The notes under the pieces: generated by a model
The model's database searches: none
What the model was told of the DNA's origin: nothing
The model's input: the letters and a program-made list of their open reading frames with translations, nothing else
Position numbers and translations under genes: made by a program
Shown here: piece after piece, positions 8,180 to 14,636 of the stretch
Layout of the letters: every line of letters starts with the position of its first letter
Numbering within the stretch: the first letter of the stretch is position 1
Assembly (NCBI GenBank): GCA_025934635.1
Contig: JAICWX010000084.1
Span: 1-28,064 of the forward strand
Source: Streptosporangiaceae bacterium
GTDB lineage: Bacteria; Actinomycetota; Actinomycetes; Streptosporangiales; Streptosporangiaceae
Direction of reading: 5' to 3'
DNA: 28,064 nt

Positions 8180-9529
8180 ATGCGATACCGGCTCATGGCC
8201 ACCTACCGGGGCGTCCCGTACCACGTCGGGCTCGGCCCCGACGGCAATGAGGCGACGCTGCTGTCGCCCGCCCCGCCGCCGGACGAGCTGGGCTTCACCT
8301 CCGCGGGCGGCTACTGGCGCAAGCAGGTCGGCGTGGCCGATCTCGACACGCTGTGGCAGGCACGCGTGGTCGGCGACTACCGCGGCGAGCCCTGCCTGGT
8401 CCTGGATGATCTCGGCGACCGGCTGCATATCGCCTACCTGGGCCGTGACCCGGCGCGGGCCAGGCAGCTGGGTTACTGGGAGATCGACCGGGAGGTCTTC
8501 GAGGTCGTGGTGGGCCGGGCGGAGATCACCGGGCTGACCGAGGAGCGCGTGGAATACCCGCTGGCTTCGGCCATGTTCCCGCCGTCGAACCGGGACCCGG
8601 GCGTCCCGGCCCGGCCGGAGGCAGCGGGCCGGGGCGCGCAGGCCCATGGCGGCGCCGGGTCCCCGGCCGGGCCTTTTGCCGCGCCCGCCGCCATGCCTCC
8701 GGCCGTCGAGCGGACCAGCCCGCTGCGGGTAGTGCCGCGGCCGGGTCCGCAGCCCGCGCCCGAGCCGACGGGCCGCCCGCCGGGCGGGCACCGGGAGCCG
8801 GCGGGCCAGCGTGAGACCGGAGGGCACCGGGAGCCGGGCGGGTACGCGGAGGCGGACCGTACGCCGCGGACCCCGGACCGGATGGCGGCGTGGCACGGCT
8901 CGCCTGAGACCGAGCCCTGGTCCGGGCCCGCGCCGCCTCGGCCGGATCCCCGTCTCGATCCCCGGTCCGATCCTCGTTCCGAGCCCCGGCCCGACCCCCT
9001 TGCCGAGCCCTGGTCGCGATCCGAACCGAGAGCCGACTTCCGGCCTGCGGCCGGTCCCGAGCCGCGGCCGGGGGCGCCGACCCTGCCGCCAGTACCGCCG
9101 GCTCCGCCGCCTTCCGGGCGACGTTCCGGCCGGCGGGAACGGGTCCCGCAGTCGGTCTTCGGCGAGCTGCTCAGCCTGGCCGCCATCCCCCACTCGGCCT
9201 ATGCGGTCGATGAGGAAGTACCGGGCGCCATGTGCCTGGTCAAGGCCGATGGCGGTTTCGAGGTGTTCAGCCGGACCGACGACGCGCGGCTGGATGTCCG
9301 CTTCTTCGAGGACGAGGAGGCGGCGTACTTCTACCTGTTCGGCGTCCTGGCGGCCGAGGCGGTGCGCAGCGGCCGGCTGCAGCCGGGCGGGGTCAACGGC
9401 CACGTCAACGGATCCCGTGGTAGCCGGGTCCCCCCGCCCCCCACGGAAAACGTTTCGAAATACTTACCGAGCAAGAAGTTACCAAAATCAGGCCTTTCTC
9501 CGGCTACCGCTGTTTTCGCGGGGACGTAA
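8180..9529 (+). CDS. Two-domain protein with a long Pro/Arg-rich linker, unknown function
   Basis: 449 residues in three parts. Residues 1-125 form a compact domain (MRYRLMATYRGVPYHVGLG, RGEPCLVLDDLGDRLHIAYL). Residues 126-322 are a disordered linker rich in Pro, Arg, Gly and Glu with short repeats such as RxDPR and GGHREPxG. Residues 323-400 form a second compact domain (VFGELLSLAAIPHSAYAV, CLVKADGGFEVFSR, FFEDEEAAYFYLFGVL). A last 50 residues look unrelated to the rest. The ATG at 8180 is 3 bp after the previous stop, so the genes are coupled. No signal peptide or membrane helix is seen, so it is probably a cytoplasmic adaptor-like or regulatory protein. The end is odd: the final 35 codons run through an AT-richer element that is repeated 418 bp downstream, so the original C-terminus may have been replaced by readthrough into that element. 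Confidence 0.75.
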   Translation: MRYRLMATYRGVPYHVGLGPDGNEATLLSPAPPPDELGFTSAGGYWRKQVGVADLDTLWQARVVGDYRGEPCLVLDDLGDRLHIAYLGRDPARARQLGYWEIDREVFEVVVGRAEITGLTEERVEYPLASAMFPPSNRDPGVPARPEAAGRGAQAHGGAGSPAGPFAAPAAMPPAVERTSPLRVVPRPGPQPAPEPTGRPPGGHREPAGQRETGGHREPGGYAEADRTPRTPDRMAAWHGSPETEPWSGPAPPRPDPRLDPRSDPRSEPRPDPLAEPWSRSEPRADFRPAAGPEPRPGAPTLPPVPPAPPPSGRRSGRRERVPQSVFGELLSLAAIPHSAYAVDEEVPGAMCLVKADGGFEVFSRTDDARLDVRFFEDEEAAYFYLFGVLAAEAVRSGRLQPGGVNGHVNGSRGSRVPPPPTENVSKYLPSKKLPKSGLSPATAVFAGT

Positions 9530-9910
9530 CGAAGCCGTAATCGTTGGCCGGCGGCCTCCCTCTTGCGGCCGGTACGCGCGCGGCATCTGACCGCGGGGTA
9601 AGAGGGCTGTATGTCCAGGATCGCGCGACGGCGAGTCAGCCGTGTTGACATTTGGATGGCGGCGGTAGCCGCCGTCCTGGCGCGTATCGCTTCGGCACTT
9701 AGCGTGCTGGCGGCAATACTCCAGCTTGCCCTGGCAAGCTGGGCCCACTGGACGGCGGATACCTCCATCGCTGGCGGGGTGGCCATGGCGGCGCACACGA
9801 GGTGCCCGGCCAACGGTCGGGTCAGCGGATTCCGTGTGACCTCAACGGCGCTTTCGGCTGCTACGAAAAATTATCAAGCCCTTACGGAGCAAGAAGCTAC
9901 CCAAATCGGC
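9463..9910 (+). repeat. Diverged 30-bp direct repeat pair (9463-9492 and 9881-9910)
   Basis: The two 30-bp segments begin CTTACCGAGCAAGAAG and CTTACGGAGCAAGAAG and agree at 25 of 30 positions, spaced 418 bp apart. Both lie in AT-richer pockets of a very GC-rich region. In one shared reading frame both encode Leu-Thr-Glu-Gln-Glu-x-Thr-x-Ile. In the second copy this frame is the end of the small ORF at 9611-9931; in the first it is not the frame of the overlapping large gene and has no start codon. This suggests a duplicated gene end or an old element, one copy of which is decayed. Confidence 0.6.
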
Positions 9911-9931
9911 ACCTCCTGCAGTTATCGTTGA
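9611..9931 (+). CDS. Candidate small protein (106 aa), unknown
   Basis: An ATG with a fair ribosome binding site (AAGAGGG, about 5 bases upstream) opens 106 codons that end in TGA exactly 3 bp before a perfect terminator hairpin, which argues for a real transcript end. The N-terminus is basic (MSRIARRRVSRVD) and is followed by a long Ala/Leu-rich helix (about 15-44) that could be membrane-associated or amphipathic. The C-terminal part is polar and ends YQALTEQEATQIGTSCSYR. The G/C bias at third positions is weaker than in neighbours, so it may be foreign, or the ORF may be accidental over an ncRNA. No family is recognised. Confidence 0.4.
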   Translation: MSRIARRRVSRVDIWMAAVAAVLARIASALSVLAAILQLALASWAHWTADTSIAGGVAMAAHTRCPANGRVSGFRVTSTALSAATKNYQALTEQEATQIGTSCSYR

Positions 9932-9934
9932 TTA

Positions 9935-9980
9935 GCCGACGGGGCTGACGGTCCCCCGCTCCCCAAGCAGCCCCGTCGGC
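9935..9980 (+). terminator. Perfect 12-bp-stem hairpin terminator
   Basis: GCCGACGGGGCT at 9935-9946 pairs perfectly with AGCCCCGTCGGC at 9969-9980, with a 22-base loop, followed by the T-containing CTTCCT. It starts 3 bp after the stop of the small ORF ending at 9931, so it most likely ends the transcript of that ORF, and perhaps of the whole 7769-9931 unit. Confidence 0.75.
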
Positions 9981-9999
9981 CTTCCTACTGGGAGTTCTC

Positions 10000-10028
10000 A
10001 ATGGGATAGAGCGCGATAAAATCCCATT
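10000..10028. other. AT-rich inverted repeat upstream of the DUF2877 gene
   Basis: AATGGGAT (10000-10007) and ATCCCATT (10021-10028) form an 8-bp inverted repeat around a 13-base spacer. It lies in the AT-rich gap between the terminator and the gene starting at 10124. It could be an operator for that gene or a second weak hairpin; there is no T-run after a typical GC stem. Confidence 0.35.
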
Positions 10029-10123
10029 TTCAATATGTAACACGAGCTAATTGCCTCACTTCACGCGCGGTGGTTACACCCGGCCCGTTAGTTTCACGCG
10101 CTGGGCGGTAAGTCCCCAGTACT

Positions 10124-11002
10124 GTGGCGTACGTGGCTGAGGCGAGTGCCGAGCCCGCGGTGACCGCGGGGGTAGCCAGCCTGGCCGTCCGGGACCTGCT
10201 GCGCGGGATCCGCCGCCACGGGCGGGTGCTCGCGGCCTTGCCGCAGGCCATCTACCTCGAGTTCGCCGACCCCGTGCCGGAGCCGCGGGTGATCACCGTC
10301 TCGCCGCCGGACGCCATCAGGCTGCCCAATGCGATCATCGCCGGTCCGTGGGAGCCCCGGTCCGGGATCCTGGCAGCCGGATCCGCGGAATGCTGGGCGG
10401 GCGGGAGCCGGGTCCTGGCCGCGGGGCTCGATATCCGGATCGTCCGCTGGTGGGACCCCTCACCGGTGTTCGGGCCGCTCTCCCGGGCCCGGCTCGACCA
10501 CGGTTCGGGTGTTCTCGCCCGGCTCTACACCGCGGCCGGGCACGCCCCCGGGCTGGCGGGCCAGGACGGCCCCGGCCAGCTGGCGGCGTGCTGCGCGAGC
10601 GGTGACCTGGCCGGCGCGGTCGAGGCGGCCGAGCACCTGGTGGGCCTGGGTCCCGGGCTGGTGCCGAGCGGCGACAGCGTGGTCAGCGGGGTGCTGCTCG
10701 CGCTGCGGCTGCTGGGCGGGGCCATCTCCGGCGGCACCCGGGCGGTCTGGCTGGCGAACTGGCTCAGCGCGGCGGTGACCAGTGACGCCGCCCAGCGGAC
10801 GACCACGCTGGCGGCGTCGCTGCTGCACTGCGCGGCCAAGGGGCAGGCCGCGGCCGAGGTATCGGCCGTGCTTTTCGGGATGGCGGGCCAGGAGCCGCTC
10901 GAGCCGGCCGCGTCCCGGCTGCTCGCCTCGGTCCAGGGCGTCGATCTGGCCTGGGGTCTGGTCGCAGGCTGCCGCGCGGCTCTTCTCCTGTCTGTTTCCT
11001 GA
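10124..11002 (+). CDS. DUF2877 / AllH-like protein
   Basis: 292 residues with the signature of DUF2877 proteins, GLGPGLVPSGDS (174-185), followed by a hydrophobic helix (VVSGVLLALRLLGG); the usual last residues of the motif are GDD, here GDS. The family includes AllH, a subunit of oxamate carbamoyltransferase in allantoin degradation, and many members sit near purine-catabolism genes. In this window the nearby mocA-like and xdhC genes fit such a link, but no fdrA/allF partner is seen, so the function stays open. The GTG at 10124 is the earliest start; a second GTG at 10133 is equally possible, and neither has a clear ribosome binding site. The next gene follows after 29 bp in the same direction. 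Confidence 0.75.
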   Translation: MAYVAEASAEPAVTAGVASLAVRDLLRGIRRHGRVLAALPQAIYLEFADPVPEPRVITVSPPDAIRLPNAIIAGPWEPRSGILAAGSAECWAGGSRVLAAGLDIRIVRWWDPSPVFGPLSRARLDHGSGVLARLYTAAGHAPGLAGQDGPGQLAACCASGDLAGAVEAAEHLVGLGPGLVPSGDSVVSGVLLALRLLGGAISGGTRAVWLANWLSAAVTSDAAQRTTTLAASLLHCAAKGQAAAEVSAVLFGMAGQEPLEPAASRLLASVQGVDLAWGLVAGCRAALLLSVS

Positions 11003-11031
11003 GCACCGCTTTCGTCCGTATCCTGAGCCCT

Positions 11032-11955
11032 GTGATCATTCCGCTGACCGGTGTTCAGTACGAGATCGAAGGCGGCCAGTACCGCGCCACGGTGACCGAG
11101 CTCGGCGCCGGGCTGCGCGAGCTGACCTTCCGCGGCCAGCCCGTGCTGGCCGGCTACCAGGCCGACGAGCTGCCGCCGGCCGGCGCGGGCCAGCTGCTGG
11201 CTCCGTGGCCCAACCGGGTGGACGGCGGCCGGTACGTCTTCGGCGGCGCCGAATACCAGCTGGCCCTCACCGAGCCCGCCCGCGAGAACGCCATCCACGG
11301 GCTGACCCGGTGGGCCGCCTGGACCGCCGTCCAGGCCGACACCGGCTCGGTGCGGCTGCGCAGCGTCGCGCACGGCCAGCAGGGATATCCGTTCTGCGTG
11401 GAGATCGAGGCCGAGTACCGCCTCGACCCCGCCACCGGGCTGCAGGTCACCGTGACCGCGCGCAACCGCGGCCGCCACGCCGCGCCCTACGGCACCGGCT
11501 CGCACCCGTACCTGACGGTCCGGACCGCCTCGGTCGATGATTGCGAGCTGACGCTGCCCGCCGGGTCCTGGCTGCCGATGGACGACCGCGGCATCCCGTC
11601 GGGTCCGCCGGAGCCGGTGGATGGAACCGAGTACGACTTCCGTCAGCCGCGGGCTATCGGCTCCACCCGGCTGGACCACGCGCTCACCGCGCTGAGCCGC
11701 GATGGCGACGGCCGCGCCTGGTCCTATCTCGCCGCCGGCGGCGGGAACGGCCCCCGGGTGGGCCTGTGGGCCGGCGAGGGCTACGGCTGGCTGCAGGTCT
11801 TCACCGGTGACCCGCTGGGACCCGACCGCCGCCGCAAGGCGGTGGCCATCGAGCCGATGACATGCCCGCCGAACGCCTTCGTGACCGCCGACGACCTGCT
11901 GGTCCTGGAACCGGGCGAGCGGGTCACTCACGCCTGGGGGATCCAGGCCTTCTGA
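11032..11955 (+). CDS. Aldose 1-epimerase family protein (galactose mutarotase-like)
   Basis: Predicted to interconvert alpha and beta anomers of a hexose. The 307 residues fit the beta-sandwich mutarotase family: substrate-binding Asn61-Arg62 (PWPNRV), catalytic acid pair His89 (ENAIHGLTR) and His158 (GTGSHPYL), Asp215 in RLDHALTAL, and the catalytic base Glu274 in AIEPMTCPPNAF. All key residues are present, so an active enzyme is likely; the sugar is unknown, and the branch is the one often labelled simply aldose epimerase in actinomycetes. The start is a GTG at 11032 with no strong ribosome binding site. Its last 32 bp overlap the end of the convergent mocA-like gene. Confidence 0.9.
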   Translation: MIIPLTGVQYEIEGGQYRATVTELGAGLRELTFRGQPVLAGYQADELPPAGAGQLLAPWPNRVDGGRYVFGGAEYQLALTEPARENAIHGLTRWAAWTAVQADTGSVRLRSVAHGQQGYPFCVEIEAEYRLDPATGLQVTVTARNRGRHAAPYGTGSHPYLTVRTASVDDCELTLPAGSWLPMDDRGIPSGPPEPVDGTEYDFRQPRAIGSTRLDHALTALSRDGDGRAWSYLAAGGGNGPRVGLWAGEGYGWLQVFTGDPLGPDRRRKAVAIEPMTCPPNAFVTADDLLVLEPGERVTHAWGIQAF

Positions 11956-12529
11956 CGTCGCGGGCGATGCGGTCCAGGTCGGCGGGCGTGTCGATGTCGT
12001 CGGGGCGGCCGGTGTCGCCGCATTCGACCCGCGTGACGAGGTCCGGGCGGGCGCGCAGGAAGGCCCGGGCGCCCTGGTCCCCGGTGGCGGTCTCGATGAC
12101 CTCGGCCCAGTGCTCGCGGGCGACCAGGACGGGGTTGCGGGGCTTGCCGTCGTAGGCGGCGACCGCCACCGTGGCACCGGCCCGGTAGGCGGCGATCAGC
12201 CGGGCGACCGCCTCGGGGCCGACCAGCGGCTGATCAGCCAGCGCGATCACCGCGGCGCCGGCGCCGGCGCCGGCCAGGGCCCGCAGGGCCGCCCGGAGGG
12301 AGGATCCCATGCCGGTACGCCAGTCCGGATTAAATACCGTGCGCACATCGTCGAGCTCGACCGGTACTGCGCCGGCCACCACCAGGACCGGGTCCGCGCC
12401 GCCGGCTCGCAGCAGGCCGGCACCGCGCTCCGCCAGGGTCTGGCCGTCCAGGCTGACCAGCGCCTTCGGCTGGCCGAGGCGGGAGCCTTGGCCCGCAGCG
12501 AGCAACACCCCGGCCACATTCTCGATCAT
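11924..12529 (-). CDS. mocA: MocA-like molybdenum cofactor nucleotidyltransferase
   Basis: NTP transferase of the MobA/MocA fold, 201 residues. Signature LLAAGQGSRLGQPKAL (9-24) binds the nucleotide, NPDWRTGMGSSL (67-78) is typical of the MocA branch that makes molybdopterin cytosine dinucleotide, and ALADQPLV (96-103) carries the metal-binding Asp. The C-terminal GDTGRPDDIDTPADL is also usual for this branch. The ATG at 12529 gives the standard start MIENVAGVLLAAG; longer starts add unrelated residues. MCD is needed by xanthine and CO dehydrogenase-type enzymes, and xdhC is 0.9 kb away, but no hydroxylase subunits are in the window. A sugar-phosphate nucleotidyltransferase is the less likely alternative. 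Confidence 0.85.
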   Translation of the reverse strand: MIENVAGVLLAAGQGSRLGQPKALVSLDGQTLAERGAGLLRAGGADPVLVVAGAVPVELDDVRTVFNPDWRTGMGSSLRAALRALAGAGAGAAVIALADQPLVGPEAVARLIAAYRAGATVAVAAYDGKPRNPVLVAREHWAEVIETATGDQGARAFLRARPDLVTRVECGDTGRPDDIDTPADLDRIARDVRRPGSPRRE

Positions 12530-12591
12530 GGTTGCCAAGCGTATGCAGCTCGCGCTGGTAACATCCGTCAGATCGGGGAGTGATGCTGCCA

Positions 12592-13404
12592 ATGCCAACG
12601 GGGAATCCGGTTCCGGGCGATATTGACACGACCCGGCCGAATGTCGCCCGGATCTACGACTACCTGCTCGGCGGGAAAGATAATTTCACCGTCGACCGGG
12701 AAGCCGCTAAGCAACTGCTCGAGGCGTCGCCGGACATAGCCGGCATCGTCCGCGACAACCGGTCGTTCATCGGCCGCGTCGTCCGTTTCCTGGCGGGCGA
12801 GGCCGGCATCAGGCAGTTCATCGACCTCGGCGGCGGCCTGCCAACCCAGACCAACGTGCACGAGATGGCCCAGGCGGTCGCGCCGGACGCCCGTGTGGTC
12901 TACGTCGACAACGATCCCGTGGTCTGGTCACACGGCCAGGCCCTGCTCGCCCACGGCGAGCAGGTCGCGATGATGCACGGCGACCTGCGCCAGCCGGCCG
13001 CCATACTGGGGAACCCGGAGCTTCGCGCCCTGATCGACCTGGATCAGCCGGTGGCGCTCATGTGCGCCGCCGTCCTGCACTTCGTCCCGGACACGGACGA
13101 GCCGCACCGGGTGACGGCCGGGTACCGCGACCAGCTGGCACCAGGCAGCTACCTGGCCATCAGCCATGGCACCACCGGCGAGACAGACGATCACCAGCAG
13201 GTCGTCGGCGGCGTGACCAGCGTCTACCGGCAGGCGTCGGCACAGCTGCATGTCCGCTCGCGGGCGGAAGTCCAGCGTTTCTTCGACGGCTTCGAGATGA
13301 TCGAGCCCGGCCTGGTCTGGATCAACGAATGGCGCCCGGATCCGGGCGTCCCGTCGGCCGGCCAGCCCCGGTCCCTGCTCGGCGGAGTCGGCCGCCAGCC
13401 CTAG
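12592..13404 (+). CDS. SAM-dependent methyltransferase, DUF574 / SAV2177 family
   Basis: 270 residues of a family that is strongly expanded in Streptomyces-type actinomycetes and has no settled function. The N-terminus carries the family hallmark (PNVARIYDYLLGGKDNF, 16-32), followed by a class I methyltransferase-like Rossmann core: FIDLGGGLPT (76-85), VVYVDNDP (102-109) with the acidic residue expected to bind SAM ribose, MHGDLRQP, and ALMCAAVLHFVPD (155-167). The start is uncertain: in-frame GTG 12580, ATG 12583 and ATG 12592 all exist. GGGGAG at 12575-12580 fits only the last, with an 11-base spacing. It is divergent from mocA (62-bp gap) and convergent with xdhC (11-bp gap). Confidence 0.9.
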   Translation: MPTGNPVPGDIDTTRPNVARIYDYLLGGKDNFTVDREAAKQLLEASPDIAGIVRDNRSFIGRVVRFLAGEAGIRQFIDLGGGLPTQTNVHEMAQAVAPDARVVYVDNDPVVWSHGQALLAHGEQVAMMHGDLRQPAAILGNPELRALIDLDQPVALMCAAVLHFVPDTDEPHRVTAGYRDQLAPGSYLAISHGTTGETDDHQQVVGGVTSVYRQASAQLHVRSRAEVQRFFDGFEMIEPGLVWINEWRPDPGVPSAGQPRSLLGGVGRQP

Positions 13405-13415
13405 CAGGCACTGGT

Positions 13416-14573
13416 CTAGCCGACGAACTGGTGGTGGATGCGGCCTTCGGTGGTGGTCAGGGGCTGGCCGGTGCCGCCCCAGCGGAGCTGGATCAGCTCG
13501 GCGGCGATCGAGACGGCGGTCTCCTCCGGGGTGCGGGCGCCGAGGTCGAGGCCGATCGGGGAGCGGAGCCGGGCCAGCTCGGCGCCGGTCAGGCCGATCT
13601 CGCGGAGCCGGGCGATCCGGTCGTCGTGGGTCCGGCGGCTGCCCATCGCGCCGATATAGGCGGCCGGGGTCCGCAGCGCCACCTCCAGCAGCGGCACGTC
13701 GAACTTCGGGTCGTGGGTCAGCACGCAGATCACCGTCCGGGCGTCCACCTCGGCCCCGGCCAGGAACCGGTGCGGCCAGTCGACCACCACCTCGTCCGCG
13801 TCGGGGAACCGGGACGGCGTCGCGAACACCTTCCGGGCGTCGCACACGGTGACGTGGTAGCCGAGGAACTTCCCGGCCCGCGCCACCGCGGCGGCGAAGT
13901 CGATCGCCCCGAAGACCAGCATCCGCGGCGCGGGCGCGAACGAGTTCACGAACACGCTCAGCTCGTTCCCGAGCCGCTCGCCGTGCTCCCCGTACCGGCG
14001 GATCCCGGTCAGCCCCTGCGCCAGCATGCCGCGCACGTCATCATCGGCCGCCGCGTCGATCCGCGCCGTCCCCAGCGTCCCCGACGCCCCGGCGTGCCAG
14101 CCGTCATCGACCGCGGCGTACGGGCCGGCCGTGTCACGACCCCAGATAACGCGGCGCGCCCCTGCCTGACCCGGCCCGGCGATCACGGTCGCGACCGCGA
14201 CCGGCTCGCCGCGCTCGACCGCCGCGGCGATCTCACCCAGCTCGGGGAAGCTGGCCCGATCCACCCGCTCGACGAACAGGTCAATGATCCCGCCGCAGGT
14301 CAAGCCGACCGCGAACGCGTCGTCGTCACTCACCCCGTAGGTCTCGAACACCGGCTCCCCGGTCCGGCAGACCTCCAGCGCCAGCTCGTAGACGGCGCCC
14401 TCCACGCAGCCGCCCGACACGCTGCCGGCCACCTCGTGGTCAGCGGCCGACGAGACGGCCAGTGCCGCGCCCGGGTCACGGGGCGCGCTGCGGTACGTGC
14501 GCACCACCGTAGCCAGGCCGAAGGCCTCACCCGCCTCCCACCATTTGGTGATCTTGCCCAGGATGTCACGCAC
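13416..14573 (-). CDS. xdhC: XdhC/CoxF-family molybdenum hydroxylase maturation protein
   Basis: Members bind molybdenum cofactor, promote its sulfuration and deliver it to xanthine or CO dehydrogenase-type enzymes. The 385-residue protein has the XdhC/CoxI domain with SAPRDPGAALAV (29-40) and AGSVSGGCVEGAVYE (49-63) including the conserved Cys56, the second motif VGLTCGGIIDLFVE (89-102), and the C-terminal Rossmann domain RMLVFGAIDFAAAV (217-230), LTHDPKFDVPLL and AAYIGAMGSRRTHDDR. The start was moved to GTG 14573 because an excellent AGGAGGTGG then lies 5 bases upstream; the GTG at 14582 would overlap that site. The transposon remnant sits immediately upstream. No hydroxylase subunit gene is in the window. 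Confidence 0.92.
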   Translation of the reverse strand: MRDILGKITKWWEAGEAFGLATVVRTYRSAPRDPGAALAVSSAADHEVAGSVSGGCVEGAVYELALEVCRTGEPVFETYGVSDDDAFAVGLTCGGIIDLFVERVDRASFPELGEIAAAVERGEPVAVATVIAGPGQAGARRVIWGRDTAGPYAAVDDGWHAGASGTLGTARIDAAADDDVRGMLAQGLTGIRRYGEHGERLGNELSVFVNSFAPAPRMLVFGAIDFAAAVARAGKFLGYHVTVCDARKVFATPSRFPDADEVVVDWPHRFLAGAEVDARTVICVLTHDPKFDVPLLEVALRTPAAYIGAMGSRRTHDDRIARLREIGLTGAELARLRSPIGLDLGARTPEETAVSIAAELIQLRWGGTGQPLTTTEGRIHHQFVG

Positions 14574-14618
14574 CAGCGCCACCTCCTCCGCTTACCAACA
14601 CGGTACCGTTGCTGATGA

Positions 14619-14636
14619 GTGAGCAGTAGTGCTCAC
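14619..14636 (-). other. Right-end hairpin / presumed end of the TnpB guide RNA scaffold
   Basis: GTGAGC (14619-14624) and GCTCAC (14631-14636) make a perfect 6-bp stem with loop AGTAGT, overlapping the tnpB stop codon. In TnpB elements the omega RNA is transcribed from the end of tnpB through the right end, and the guide is copied from the flanking DNA. Here that would be the bases just below 14619, next to the xdhC ribosome binding site. Confidence 0.5.

Noticed and set aside
7769..9529. TNT-type toxin or immunity assignment for the two unknown genes
   Set aside because: The hallmark residues of the TNT domain are not seen; no secretion or WXG100 gene is adjacent.
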